Assembly (NCBI GenBank): GCA_963966185.1
Contig: CAWZYM010000272.1
Span: forward strand, 851,501-915,500
DNA from: Rhabditoides inermis
Lineage: Eukaryota; Nematoda; Chromadorea; Rhabditida; Rhabditidae
DNA length: 64,000 nucleotides
Reading direction: 5' to 3'
In this document: piece by piece, positions 43,628 through 55,623 of the stretch
Position numbering within the stretch: position 1 is the stretch's first letter
How the letters are laid out: every line of letters begins with the position of its first letter
Program-made: the position numbers and the translations under genes
Notes under the pieces: model-generated
What the model was told of the DNA's origin: nothing
Databases searched by the model: none
The model's input: only the letters and a program-made list of their open reading frames with translations

Positions 43628-44445
43628 GATACACGGGATTAGTGTTCTATTGTTCTCAAAACATGCATGTTATTTTGTTCACATTATGAGATAAATATCA
43701 CAGTTATAAACAACAAACAATCAATGATATACGACGCGCAAGTCAAATCAATCAATGAACGACAAATCGAGGATCTAATGAATAGCCGGCCGGCAAGCCA
43801 ACTGATCGCGGGCAGGTAACACTAACCGTGAATTTTCACCATGCGAGTGCTGCGTTTTGACATTCAATTGAGTTGTTTTTCAACTTCCACTGCATCTAAA
43901 TTCGATTTCAAGGGCTCTTTGGATTCGCAATAATCCAGTCTATAAAACATATAGGACCAAATCACGATTATAACTGTAATACGGAAAATATTTACACTGT
44001 CGGCCCCAGATTTTGCTCGATAATCTCAAACTCGTGGCGTAGTAAGCTTGCCGTTCAGCAGACATGAGCTTAAAAATAAAGTTGTGCATAACGATTATGG
44101 AGCAGATTCTTAGCTACAATTTCGTATATTAAGATCAATATTTCGTTCGCCGCTATATGGAAAACAACTCGATTGAAATCGGCATACTCATGCGAATCGG
44201 GCGCGTGACCCGTTCAAAATGGCCCGTTTTCCCGCGCAAATATAATTAGGCTCACGAACCGGGAGCAACTGGGTGTGAGAAATTCTTCGATCGCCACTCG
44301 CAGTTGAATGTTGCCCCTCCCCGTGGAAGGTGTCTGCAAGGGTTTATTTTCGCGTACTTGTTTTCATTTTATTTGATACGCCATGATTCTTTTTTGTTCC
44401 TAAACACGTGATACTTGTGTTTCAGGTTTTTATTCTTGTTTTACG
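43628..44445. other. no gene recognised
   Basis: AT-rich sequence between the transposase-like gene and VDAC. It contains the right putative inverted repeat (43999-44008). The VDAC promoter or 5' UTR lies at its end, where TTTCAG before 44425 could be a spliced-leader acceptor. Confidence 0.5.
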
Positions 44446-45636
44446 ATGGCTCCCCCCACATTCGGAGATCTCGGCAAGTCCGCTAAGGATCTCTTTAGCA
44501 AGGGATACAGTGAGTTGTTGTTTTCGTTTTTGACTTTTTCGCGAGTTATATCAACCTCATGTTTTGCAGATTTTGGATTCATCAAGGTTGAGACCACCAC
44601 CAAGGCCGGGGACGTCAAGGAAGTCGAGTTCAAGACCACCGCCAACCATAACCTTGGATCCGGAAAGCTCGCCGGAAATCTCGATGTCAAGTACAAGCTC
44701 CCTAAGTACGGTAAGTGTTTTAATAAAACATAGTGATTCGTATTTTTTTCAGGAATTACCCTCACCGAGAAGTGGAACACCGAGAACCAGCTCGGCACCG
44801 TCATCGAGGTCAACGAGCAGTTCGGAAAGGGACTGAAGCTCACCTTCGATTCTATGTACGCTCCTCACGCCGGAAAGCGTTCCGGAAAGCTGAAGGCTGA
44901 CTGGGCTCTCCCCACCGCCAGGGTTTGTTTGCTTTTCTTGTTTGTTTCTTTAAAAGTTTCATCGTGTACATTTTAGTTCTCTTTAATATTATCATCAGTC
45001 TTCGAACGATCCCGAATGAAAAGTGATTTACGATTACCATGGGCTAGGGTGCGTTATTGCGTCTTAGTTGTATGCGCTTCGTTCAGATCACCGCCGATGT
45101 TGCCCTCACCTCCACCCCTGTCGTGAACGCCGCCGCTGTGTTTGCTCGCGACGGATGGCTCTTCGGAGCTTCCGGAGCTTTCGACACGGGAGCTAACAAG
45201 CTCGCTAACTCGTCGATGGGCTTCGGATACCAGGCCAAGGAGTACACCCTCCACTCCTACGTGATCAACAACCAGGTGGGTCTGCGTGTACTAATGTAGT
45301 CATCGAGGTGTTGTATAATATTTGATTTGCAATCATATTCTTTGTATTTAGGAGTTCGGAGCTTCCCTCTTCCACAAGGTCGCCAACAACGTCGAGCTCG
45401 GAGCCCAGCTTGCCTGGAAGGTTGGAGGCAACGGCGCTGGTTTCGCTGTTGCCACCAAGTACGCCCCTAACAAGGACGTTATCATCCGCGCCAAGCTCAA
45501 CAGCGAGTCGCAGGTCGCTCTCGCCGCCACTCACTCCCTTTCCCAGGACCTCAAGCTTACTCTCTCTACCCAGTTCAACCTTGCCAACGATGCCGCTCAC
45601 AAGTTCGGTCTCGGAGTCGAGTTTGTTCCCCAGTAA
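44446..45636 (+). CDS. vdac-1: voltage-dependent anion channel (mitochondrial porin)
   Basis: Five exons (44446-44509, 44570-44710, 44753-44922, 45087-45275, 45352-45636) encode 282 residues, the normal VDAC length. The N terminus MAPPTFGDLGKSAKDLFSKG is the classic N-terminal helix, and the rest alternates as beta strands (for example ITLTEKWNTENQLGTVIEVN) ending GVEFVPQ. It forms the outer-membrane pore for ATP, ADP and other metabolites. Codon use is strongly biased to C-ending codons, as expected for a highly expressed gene. All junctions are phase-consistent. This is the most secure ortholog assignment in the window. Confidence 0.96.
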
Positions 45637-45990
45637 TTTCTCAAAGTTTCTGTTTGTTATTTTTTAAAGTTGATAGATTCAGCGAGGATAAATGTATAAA
45701 TTATTGTCTATGTGTTTGGTGGTTAATACGGCGCATGTAGCGCATCTTATTTTCGTGTTTTCGATCGATAAGCACTGCGTGCAACACGTGACAATTGGTG
45801 CCGCCGAGCGAGCAGAAAACCACAGGGACACTGCAGTGTAAATATGATGCGAGAGGCATGTGGTCGATAAGAGTTCAGTTGCGTGAGAGAGAAATAGATC
45901 GGTGGCGTGATGTCCTCTTGTAAAAGGGAAACATTTCTTCATTGAAAAATGACGTTATGTTACGGCAGTTGTTTGAACGCATTGTCAGCA

Positions 45991-46350
45991 ATAATAATAA
46001 TAATAATAATAATATTTATCACCGTGTATACTATATAGAAGAACACAGGACAAACACATAAATAGAGTGAATACGGCAAGCGTGATTGGAAAATAAATAA
46101 ACACAAAAATAGGATGAAAAACAGATAACACAGGTTCCCAAATGAGCACTCATCTAATTTTGGACGGAGGGAACAAATGGGGGTTATCTAGGAGGTACGA
46201 TTTCACTGTCTGATGTTTCGCAGATAAAATGATGTTGTTGGGGAGTGTGTTCCATAGTGCAAAAACCCTACTGAAAAACGTGCTGCTCTTTAAAGTTGTG
46301 TCAAAGCAAGGAATCAGGCGCCACCCATGAGAAACCCATGAGAAACGCAA
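45991..46350 (-). mobile_element. 3' end of a LINE retrotransposon
   Basis: At 46150-46350 the minus strand encodes FFSRVFALWNTLPNNIILS..., which resembles the conserved C terminus of non-LTR retrotransposon ORF2 proteins (F-F-x-R-V-x-x-L-W-N-x-L-P). It ends in a stop, and the 3' tail continues to an (ATT)n run at 45991-46016, as is common for such elements. It is 5'-truncated; no reverse-transcriptase core is present. The plus-strand frame here is a shadow. Confidence 0.7.
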
Positions 46351-46428
46351 TTGCTTGAAAACAAGTTAACTCCGTGGAAACAATGCACGAAGTGATGCAA
46401 TGCGAAGCAGTCATAGTTCATATAGCTT

Positions 46429-46589
46429 GCGCCAGAGCGATAGTTTTCGATCTACCTCGCTTGCAGTTCGAAACACGGTGCCATAACCGTCTGCCTCTCT
46501 TGTTTTGCGCGCTATTGCCGAGAGCTGACTCTCCATCTTCCTCTGATCTACCCCACCGCGCGCAACTTATTGCGAGCACAGAATTATAG
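46429..46589. repeat. dispersed repeat, copy B
   Basis: Nearly identical to copy A at 27596-27756, in the same orientation, and full length. It sits directly upstream of the LINE fragment (reading the LINE strand). Confidence 0.85.
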
Positions 46590-47030
46590 TAGCTTGGGGC
46601 TTGGGTTGACGTGATTCGAACGCAAATCGGAGCGCGATTCGGTAGTAGTTCGGCGAAGCAGTAGGTGGTTCGAACACTGTGCTCGCCACTCACGCCGACA
46701 TTATGTGTTCCCGTAGACGATACCGATGATCTCTACGAACTCTAGTGTGCACGCGCCGTGTATTTGTACTAGGTACTAGGATCGTACTGAGATTGTATGA
46801 TGCTACGATGAATATTGTACTGCCAAAACTATGAGTTCAAACAATAGGTTCAAGTGAGCATAATATTTATCGAGTCACTCGGGGGCGGGCGGACGGAGAG
46901 CACCAATACATAAATAGAGTGTACGTGTGTATGTAGGCATTGAGCGGCTCGGTCACCACCGAGACATGTAAGACATAGTTAGGAGCGGCTTTGTACAGAC
47001 ATGGGAAGGCTGGCTGGGCGGGGCAGGCGC
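46590..47030. other. no gene recognised
   Basis: Nothing coding is visible. The last part is the 3' flank of the Cys/Gln-rich gene ending at 47031. Confidence 0.45.
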
Positions 47031-47120
47031 TTAGGCGCGCTTGGCCTTCTTGCGGAAGTAGCAGCACACCATGCACTGCTGACCCTGCTGCTGGCCGACC
47101 TGAGAGAGAGAGGGTAAGAG

Positions 47121-47169
<49 letters not shown>

Positions 47170-47469
47170 TGGTCACCTGGCAGACGGACTGGCCGGGGCA
47201 CTGGTAGTTCTGGTTGCACGAGCCGATCTGCACTCCGCCGGTGCATCCACAGGGAGAGTTCTGCGGGGTCTGGAGAGTAGAAAAGGGGATGAGAGAAAGA
47301 GGAGGAGAGAGAGAAAGAGATACGGAGACGCACCTGGGTGGAGACGTAGGGGGCGGGAGTGGGGAGCTGGGCGGGGGCGGCAGAGGTGTCCCACACGCAC
47401 ACCTGCGCGTTCACGTCGAACACCGTGGCCGGGGCGCACGGCATGCGCTGCCAGCTGAAGAGAGAGCAT

Positions 47470-47507
<38 letters not shown>

Positions 47508-49770
47508 CCCTACCGTCCGCAGAAGAGGTTGTTGGGGGCGGGCTGACACTGTAGGAAGTGCGACTTGGACTGGGGGTCAACAGCGAGCGGATCGACCATC
47601 CACGAGCAGATGCCCTGGTACTGCGCGTTCGACAGAGACGAGCCCTGCACTGAAACGGGAGAGAGGTGAGTCAGCTGATCGTGATGTGATCAGCTGATCA
47701 CTCACCGAGCGGGCAGGCCTGGGGCTGGGAGACGGACGGCTGCTCCTGGGGGCAGTACTGCTGCTGGGTGGTGGTGGTCTGGCAGTTCTGGAAAGAGAGA
47801 GGGTGAGGGGGGTAGTGGAGGGGACCTACGAGGAGACGATGAGTAGAAGGGCACCGCACCGCACACACACATGAATATGAGTCTAAAACGGATTAGCGAG
47901 AGGAACACGGCACTCGAACCGATCAGTGATGATCAGCAACTGATAGGAGACACACGGGAGAGGGAGTGGTGATCAGTTGATCAGGGATTGATAGGAGACA
48001 CACGGGAGAGGGGGTGGTGATCAGTCGATCAGCAACTGATAGGAGACACACAGGAGGGAGTGATCAGTGTGATCAGCTGATCAGTTGATCAACGAACCAC
48101 TTGCTGGGTGAGCTGAACGCAAACGCAGGGCGCGGCCGGGGCCTGCTGCTGCTGCTGCTGCGGCTGGCAGCAAGTGGTAGAGGCGAGCATCGGCTCGTTC
48201 TGAAAGCAATGAATGGAAAAGGGATACATCAGACAAAACAGAAAAATGTGTTTGGCTGGATTGCCAGAAGGTCGATATGGTTTCTCTTATGTGACTAGAA
48301 GAATGCAGACGTGACTGACGTTGGCGGTCTGGGTGACGCAGGTGCAGGCGGGCTGGGCGGCGGGGCACGGGCACGACTGGTACTGCGAGAAGGCGCGCGG
48401 GCGCTGCAACGAGGAAGTGGTCACGTCAGGCCAGCAAGCCGAATGTTCGAAAGAGTGTTTCGGCAGAGACTGTTCGCGAGACAGTGTGCGATGGCAAGGT
48501 CTACTCACGCTGGCGGCTCCGTTGGCGGCGGCCGGCGAGCGGCGCACTCCACCGGCGTTCACGGGCACTCCGACAGGCTCGAGGATCTCCGGCGTGGGAC
48601 ACACGCAGTTCTTCTCGCCGTTCGGGCACGCGCACTGCTTGGGAGCCTCGCGGATCTCCTCCACCATGAACTGCAAGGAGGGAGGGTTGGGAGAGGGAGA
48701 GAGAGAGGGGGGAGGGAATGATGGTTCCACTCACGGTCGAGGTGGCAGCAGACGGGCAGAACTGGTACTTGGCGGCGTCGGGGCCATCGCAGAGCGACTG
48801 CTGGCGCGAGACCGAGCTGCAAGGAGGAAGGTGATGAGAGAGAGAAGGGGGGGGGGGAGGAAGAGAGACGCGTACCGGATGGTCTTGCACTTGCGGGCGG
48901 AGGCGACGAACTCGTATCCGGGGAGGCACTCGCGAAGCAGCCAGATTCCAATGTCCTTTCTGCAATTCGTTATGAGTTTGCTGCACTACCAGGTGAAGGA
49001 TTTGTTTGCGGACGTCTCACAGGTGCAATGGTGAGTTTTTTTTCAGGACCGAGATTAGATGCAAGTATATCGCATCCCCTGGAGTGATTGAAAACGTTCT
49101 CAAGAGTGAAAGAAAGAGAGAAAGGAGGGGGGAGGGAAGAAGGATAATAGAAGTGAGAAGTGAGGTGCTTCTCTCGCGGCTCGAGAGGCGGCGCACTTGA
49201 CTGCGAACGATACGATGCGCGCGCTCAAATCCCATTCCCATGCATACAGATTCTTGTAACTCATATCGCACGCTAGAAAATGCAGGCCATACAGTGATCA
49301 ATTCTTGAAATTGCTCCTATTGGAAGACGTGCAAGTGCTTGAGTGATAATGAGTCGACGTACCTGTCGGCAGTGGCGGCGCCCTGTGCGACACACTCCAC
49401 ATAGCGGGCGGGGTCTCCGGTGGCGCGGGGGAACGAGGGCAGTTGGCAGATGTCGCCGAGGATGGCGCGCCAGTACTTTGGAGAGTCCGAGCCCTCCTTG
49501 TCCTCTTGCGCCGCAGCGAACGCTGCAACGTCAGTCGGTCACACCACCGTAGACGCGAGTATGCATGAGATAATGGTGAGGAAAGGGTACTCAATGTGGT
49601 CAGATGAGAACGAACGAGAGCATTGCGAAATGATATGGTGTCAATGGTGAAAGCGAGCTAATGCTCGCAATCGCCGGTGCAACAATACAGTAGACAAATA
49701 GAGAGAGTGTAAATAGTAAAGCGTACTCACCGGCGAGGCCGAGCAGTGCGACGATTGCGAGACGGTTCAT
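47031..49770 (-). CDS. second secreted Cys/Gln-rich protein with chitin-binding-like segment
   Basis: Twelve exons in transcript order: 49731-49770, 49363-49522, 48876-48959, 48735-48816, 48509-48670, 48320-48403, 48101-48199, 47706-47787, 47514-47649, 47334-47454, 47177-47269, 47031-47099; 403 residues, all phases consistent. The signal peptide starts MNRLAIVALLGLAGAFAAAQ. Cys-Gln motifs include CCQPQQQQQQ, CPCPAAQPACTC and QQYCPQEQ. A stretch across 47334-47649 (FLQCQPAPNNLFCGRWQRMP ... VCVWD) has the Cys and aromatic spacing of a CBM14/peritrophin-A chitin-binding domain. The end is basic (YFRKKAKRA). A role in cuticle, pharyngeal lining or eggshell is inferred from this combination. It resembles the nested gene at 8.7-10.7 kb only in composition. 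Confidence 0.82.
47921..48090. repeat. tandem array rich in TGATCA
   Basis: Three imperfect units of about 45-50 bases (GATCAG... CTGATAGGAGACACACGGGAG...) lie in the intron 47788-48100. Each carries the palindrome TGATCA, and further copies occur at 47675-47705 and 48060-48090. Confidence 0.75.
49183..49245 (+). repeat. possible tRNA-derived segment
   Basis: The stretch has an A-box-like start and a B-box-like GCTCAAATCCC at tRNA spacing, in an intron of the Cys/Gln-rich gene. The stems are weak. Confidence 0.25.
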
Positions 49771-49820
49771 GTTGTCTTCCGAATGAATCCGGACGATGCT
49801 TTTCACTCACCTCGTGGTCC

Positions 49821-49828
49821 CTTTATAC
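49821..49828 (-). promoter_or_regulatory. TATA box of the second Cys/Gln-rich gene
   Basis: The minus strand reads GGTATAAAGG about 55 bases before the ATG at 49770, similar in placement to the nested gene's TATA box. Confidence 0.55.
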
Positions 49829-52118
49829 CTGCGCGCTCCGCGCCACGCCCCCGCCGCCCCGCCGCCAGCCAACCGGACCCGCCAAATTCGGCGGCGCACG
49901 CGCTGATTGGTCGCTTGGCGCGGTTGCTCCGCCCAGTAGCACTCCGACGGGGCTTTTCCGCATGTTTCCACCCTCTCGAGCACCATTGTTCGCGCACTGG
50001 AATTGTGGCGGATAAGTGGGTTAGGAGGCGATTAGCTCGGTTTACAGGACGACGCATCCTGGTTCGCTGCTGTGTGGACAGTGTGTATCAACGGGATTAA
50101 ACGATCGTCTCTCGCAACACCTCTCACTCCCGGCGGAAGTTTGCATGACCCCCGCTTGTGACGTACCATGCCGCGCAAACTGTATGATTCAAGACTCCTG
50201 TATTTTTTTCTGATGAAGAACGCAACATAGTCAAGTGGTTCAAAATGGTGGGTGCATGCCAGCATGAGTCAGATGCGTTTCTAGTCTGGGCGTGTCTCGC
50301 TTGAGTGGACAGCCTTGCAGGGGTTGCAATCTCCCGGCGCTGGAGAGTCCGCAGCTATCCACTGACGCGCGCGTGCTTGAGTGTAGCTGTAGCGCTGAGG
50401 AATTCGACAGCTCCTCGAGCCTCTTCCGGAAAAAAACAACAACCAATTCTCGGCCACATACCACTCGCAACTCCTTGACGCGAAAAAAAAGTAGCGCCGC
50501 GAGCTTGCACTTCTTGAGCGATCGACGAACATCTTTTTTCGTGAACATTCACTACAGGCAAAACTGTGTCAATGTTATCAGATAGCTATACTTTTTGGGT
50601 GAGGTAGGTAGCCGGGTAGCATTACAACTTGAGTGACAACCATGCCTCATCACTTTTTCACAAAGTGCATGCTGACTTTTATCGGATCGCTTTCTTCTTT
50701 CCCTCACTCACTCTCCGCTTCCTGAATGGGAAGGAAGCATAGAGAGCATGGGATCAGCTCGCTTTCACATGTCCTGTTCCGGTCGTTTCCCTCCTTCTCA
50801 CTCACTCGCGCAAAAAGCCGAAAAGCGGCGCCGGCTCGCATTTCTATACTCTATACAATAGCTAGCCTCGAATCGTCTCTCCCGCGGGACCATTTCGGTC
50901 GTGGTGCAATCACTTTGTCAGTGTTGTCAGTCTGCAGTTACTGTTCCCTTTGACCGGTCAGATTACCCTCTATTCACCTGAACCGCGCAGGTGTGAAAGC
51001 AGTGTGGACACGCGCGCGCACACACTCACACATACCAGTCATTCCTGTTCGAGTGGGGGAAGATCGGCTGGTTTCTTTTCGCACTGATTCTATCTGATGA
51101 GGGCGGATCAGCGTCGCGCGCGCGCACCCCTCCAGGCTTCTTTCCGGCTCCCGCTCTCTGGCGCCCCCTCCGCCAATCGTGCGCTCTTTCTCGAGTGATG
51201 GGTGAGAACCGGGGGGAACTCGAAAAGAAACACTGCTCCCCCCCCTCTCCCTCCCTCTCTCGCGCACAGGTGTCTTGAACTACAGACTGTTCACTCACCT
51301 TCCCTCTCTCTCAATTTGGAAACGGGATAGAATGGAGGAAGGGTCAAGTCTCCCTCTCTCTCTCTCTCTCTCACATACACACATACACACACAGCCGGTC
51401 TACAAAAGAAGCATGTGAACGGGGACCACCCAAGAAGCAGACGCAAGTTTTGTTTCGCAACGTGGCTATATACAGAATGCAGACTTTCCACGCGCCCGGT
51501 TTCGAGAAAACAACTAGCCTACTCTTGTAGAGTGTGTCTGACTTGCGGACACAAACAGAAGAGACTTGCAACTCGAGTGTCCGTTTGCGCAAGTTTCGAA
51601 AAGGTACCTATGCTAACATTGCGCGAAAAACGCAGAAACTGCAAAACATATACGAATATGTCTAGTTCGGGGGGTGTTGGCGACTACTACGTTTTTCTTG
51701 CCGGTTGAGCGAGAAAACCAACTGATCGAAGATCGCCACGAAAGGTGAGAACATAGTGAGATAGTGAATGGTCTCCGGGGGCTTTCCACGATTCGGTTGC
51801 GATGTGTCTGTGTCTGTGTGTGTTGTTTTTGCGAGACCGTACGTTTGCGTAAGAGTGCGTCTAGTTAGAGTAGCCTCTCTCATTACATGCGCATTTCGAG
51901 CACTTGAACTTTAGACTGAGTTGCTTCAAGTAGTATCCAGACGCAACAGGTTCAGAAACATAAACGAAGACGCGTACAGTCTTTCGAGTCTACTTGAGCC
52001 TGAGAGATGAGATCTGTGCAACCAGGAGAAGACAGTAAAGAAACACATGCAAGAAAAAGACACTCAATTGCCCCCGCTTCACTCCTCTGTGTCGCCGTTT
52101 TTGGCTGATCGAGAGGAC

Positions 52119-52168
<50 letters not shown>

Positions 52169-52430
52169 AAGCTATTCTCAGCAATCGGAGCACGGAAAAA
52201 AACGGACCAGCGAACTTAGTGCACTGGTCAGAGACCGCTGTACCCTCCCCCTTCGCTCATCGCGCACTCATGCCCTCAGGGCAGATCTTGAACAATACAC
52301 GGTCATCCAATCCCCGAGACGGATCATCTACCAACGACGTAACCCGAGACAGCGGAAATCTGCGCTTGAAACGCGGAAGGCAAATATATCACTGTTGACT
52401 TTTGTATCGACATACTTTGTTTACAAATCG
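49829..52430. other. 2.6-kb intergenic stretch, no gene recognised
   Basis: Open frames here look random in composition. I found no exon with family resemblance. It holds a CT microsatellite at 52123-52166 and, at about 52210-52260, a segment with a tRNA-like A box. Confidence 0.55.
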
Positions 52431-52436
52431 TTTATT
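52431..52436 (-). terminator. poly(A) signal of the desaturase gene
   Basis: AATAAA on the minus strand lies about 55 bases after the stop codon at 52491. Confidence 0.65.
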
Positions 52437-52490
52437 AATATATAAAAATATTACATGCTCAACAAGAGTGGCCCGTATCTCGTCTTCTTC

Positions 52491-53066
52491 TTAGTGTTGT
52501 TTCTTCTCCTCGTCTCCCAAGCAGTTGTAGCGCAGGATGCCGGTGCCCTTTCCCACCAGGTACTCCAGCTTGATGTTGTACCACAGGTACTTGATCAGGA
52601 AGTCGTAGTTCGTCTCGCGCTGCAAAGAAAAAATGATGAAAAATGTATGAGAAAATATAATAATATTTACGCATTGATAGGTAGGAACATTAAAGTAGCA
52701 GCCAGTTTGTTTGTTGAGAAAATCCTGACGAATAGACTGAATAAGCACCAAGTACCGACTATGTGACACAACATTTCTATAAATTTGTGATTGAGGAAGT
52801 GAGCGTCGCTGACCTTGTAGAGTCCATAGGGCTCGAGCACCTTGCGGAGCGCCTTGGTCGCCTCCGGCAGGTGGTAGTGCGGGATCTTGGTGAAGAAGAA
52901 GTGGTGCGCCACGTGGCCTGAATGGAAAACTTGTTGGTCTACCAGCCGATACAAGTCAAATCCACAATTTCGATTGAAAGAGGTTGTATCAATCAGCTTC
53001 TGTCACAAAGCGAAATGAATGGGACGTTCGAGTGTTTTAGGTTAGAGTGTTAGAGAGTGACAACGC

Positions 53067-53127
<61 letters not shown>

Positions 53128-53276
53128 CACTCTCTCACCGTCAGTGATGTGGTGGATGAGGGTGTCGATGCCGAATCCGTAGACGCGGTCGATCGTCTCC
53201 ACCTGTCCCTTGACGTAGTTCCACTCGCCCTCCTCGTAGATCTGCGAGTATTGAGCGATTATTGATCGAGTATTGA

Positions 53277-53341
<65 letters not shown>

Positions 53342-54383
53342 TTGTGTGTGTATGTGTATGTGTGAGAGAGAGGGAGAGAGAGAGAGAGAGAGAGACAGAG
53401 ATAGAGAGACTCACGGTGATGGTCTCGTTCTGGTGCTGCAGGTAGGTGATGATCACCAGCCAGAAGCCCTGTAAAGAACGGATATGATCAAGAACAAATG
53501 AGTGTACGCTACGAAACCGCAGCCTCTCTGTGTTTCTTAGTGAACCAAGCAATCAACAGGCGGCACGCACCTGGAAGGAGAGGGGGACGAGGTAGTACTT
53601 GAAGTAGGTGAACACGGAGTAGTCACAGATGTGGAATGCCGCCTGCATAACAGACACACATCACGGAAGGAGGAAGGAAGGAAGAGATGGAGAGGAGAGA
53701 TATACATAGAGACCACAGAGACACACAGAGAGAGAGAGAGAGAAAGATAGAGAGATGGTGCTCACAATGGCGCAGACAAGGCAGGCGAGTCCGGACACGA
53801 CGCACTTGACGCGGTCGGCGGTGGTGGTGAAGAGGCGGGAGCCGGGCCAGAAGTGCGAGCCGTCCGGCAGACCGAGCACAGTGTAGATCGGATTCCACCT
53901 GCAACACGGCGTCATGTGATGCGTTGCGATTCATATTAGTCAGTGTGTATCGCTAAGCGCTGCTGTTCTACATACTTAGCCCTAGTGCCCGTGCCATTGA
54001 GAGTAGATACTATTTCGTCGTCACAAAGTTCCGATTCGCCAGCTTGTTTGTTTTTGCAGCGTGACAATTGCATGATCAGCTCAGCGCTGCTCCTAATCTC
54101 TGACTTCCTGCCTCTTACCCCCACTTCACCCTCCTCCTCCTCCTCCCAGCAGCCTCCACTCATAACTAGCCCTCGGGCAATCGCAGAGGATCACTTCCCC
54201 TCCTCTCTCTCTCTCTCTCTCTCTCTGCGCGAAGCAGAAGCGTCAAGCACTCGCCGAGTGGCTGATTAGTGCTCTAATCACTAGTGCGCTCATAATCGGA
54301 CCACTTTTTTCGCGAGCGCGAGAGAGGCAGCTTCGGGTAGCGAGAACATAGGGCTCCACGAGGGACTGTCGAAGTCGAATGCT

Positions 54384-54425
<42 letters not shown>

Positions 54426-55588
54426 CCGTACATAGCACTAGTAAAGGTGTCTGCTGGTCAAACAAATCAGAGAACGATCTGGTCACTGTGTTTGTGTACC
54501 TACTAGTATTTCGCGCACTCCTTCAAGGCGCGAGAGAGAAAAGAGAAGTACGCAATACTGAAACGGTCTATTTCCAGACACGAGCCACTCTCTTTCTCTC
54601 TCTCACACACACAGCATCAGACATAGGGGACCGACCGAACAAAGTTCGCGCTTCGACTGTCGCCCAGAACCTGCGGTTTTGATAAGGCCATAAGGAGACG
54701 GTATGTGATCATACTTTGAACAGGGCGTGATATAGAGATGGGCTGATTGCGCGTTTTTCGAGCGGGCAGAAATAGTGAGAGATGTGTGACAATAGAAGAA
54801 ACGTGCACTCTGCCGAGATCTCACACTATCACCAGGTCACAGTACGATAACACTTGTCCACGGAAAAGTGCAAACTACGCATGTGGCATGTGACAAACAC
54901 AATGAAAAGTTGGTCGAGCATTATGCATCAACAATTACTACTCAAGCGCTCGTGTGCGTGACCCGTGACTTACGATAGAAAATGCGAATAGTTTAAAAAA
55001 AACACCCCACGCTCTGTGGATCGAGCAAAAATGAGAAAAAAAGAAAAAGCGATTGTAAGAAGCGTACCGGAAGAATCCGGAGAGGGGGAACTTGGCGAAG
55101 TGCTGCTCGATGGCGGAGCGGTTGGCGTGGTCGTCCTCCGTCACCCACGGATGACCCATGTCCTTCGTCAGGTGAGAAGTGTACTGCAACGTGCGTATGG
55201 TATACGGTCGTTATAATGATATACTATAGAATATAATCGATTTTAAAAAAGAATCACTTATAACGAGAAGTGTAAACGCGAAAAGTGAAAGTGTACTAAA
55301 AATGATTGTAAAAAGTAGAAAGAGCTTTGAAGACAGGAGTGATGGCAGGAGTGAAAGGTGTGACATGCGTTGGCTACCTGATGATGCTGTCTGTGCGACT
55401 TCTGCCACGGCCAGAACGGGGCGAGGATCGGAGCGTGCGCAATGTGACCGAACAGATCGTTCGCCCACTCGTACTCACTGCAACCGAGCTTTCTGTCTCT
55501 GTCTTTGACTCTCTGTTTCTATGTTTGTCTCTCTATACATGAAACATATTACAATTCGCAGTCATTCTATCTATATCGATATATCTTC

Positions 55589-55623
<35 letters not shown>

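Larger units (their letters stand above)
37809..44008. mobile_element. possible DNA transposon bounded by short inverted repeats
   Basis: TGGGGCCGAC at 37809-37818 has its exact complement at 43999-44008, with two of the next three bases also matching. Both copies are flanked on the outside by GAT, as a 3-bp target duplication would be. The interval holds the transposase-like gene 38007-43627 and little else apart from an antisense relic in one intron. A 10-bp match can arise by chance, so this is tentative. Confidence 0.35.

Noticed and set aside
47173..47697. Alternative-frame open frames over the Cys/Gln-rich gene
   Set aside because: They run through GA/CT introns and disagree with the phase-consistent exon chain.
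50281..51592. Several 60-100 residue open frames in the 49.8-52.4 kb gap
   Set aside because: Composition is random-like, with no signal peptide, domain motif or consistent exon chain.
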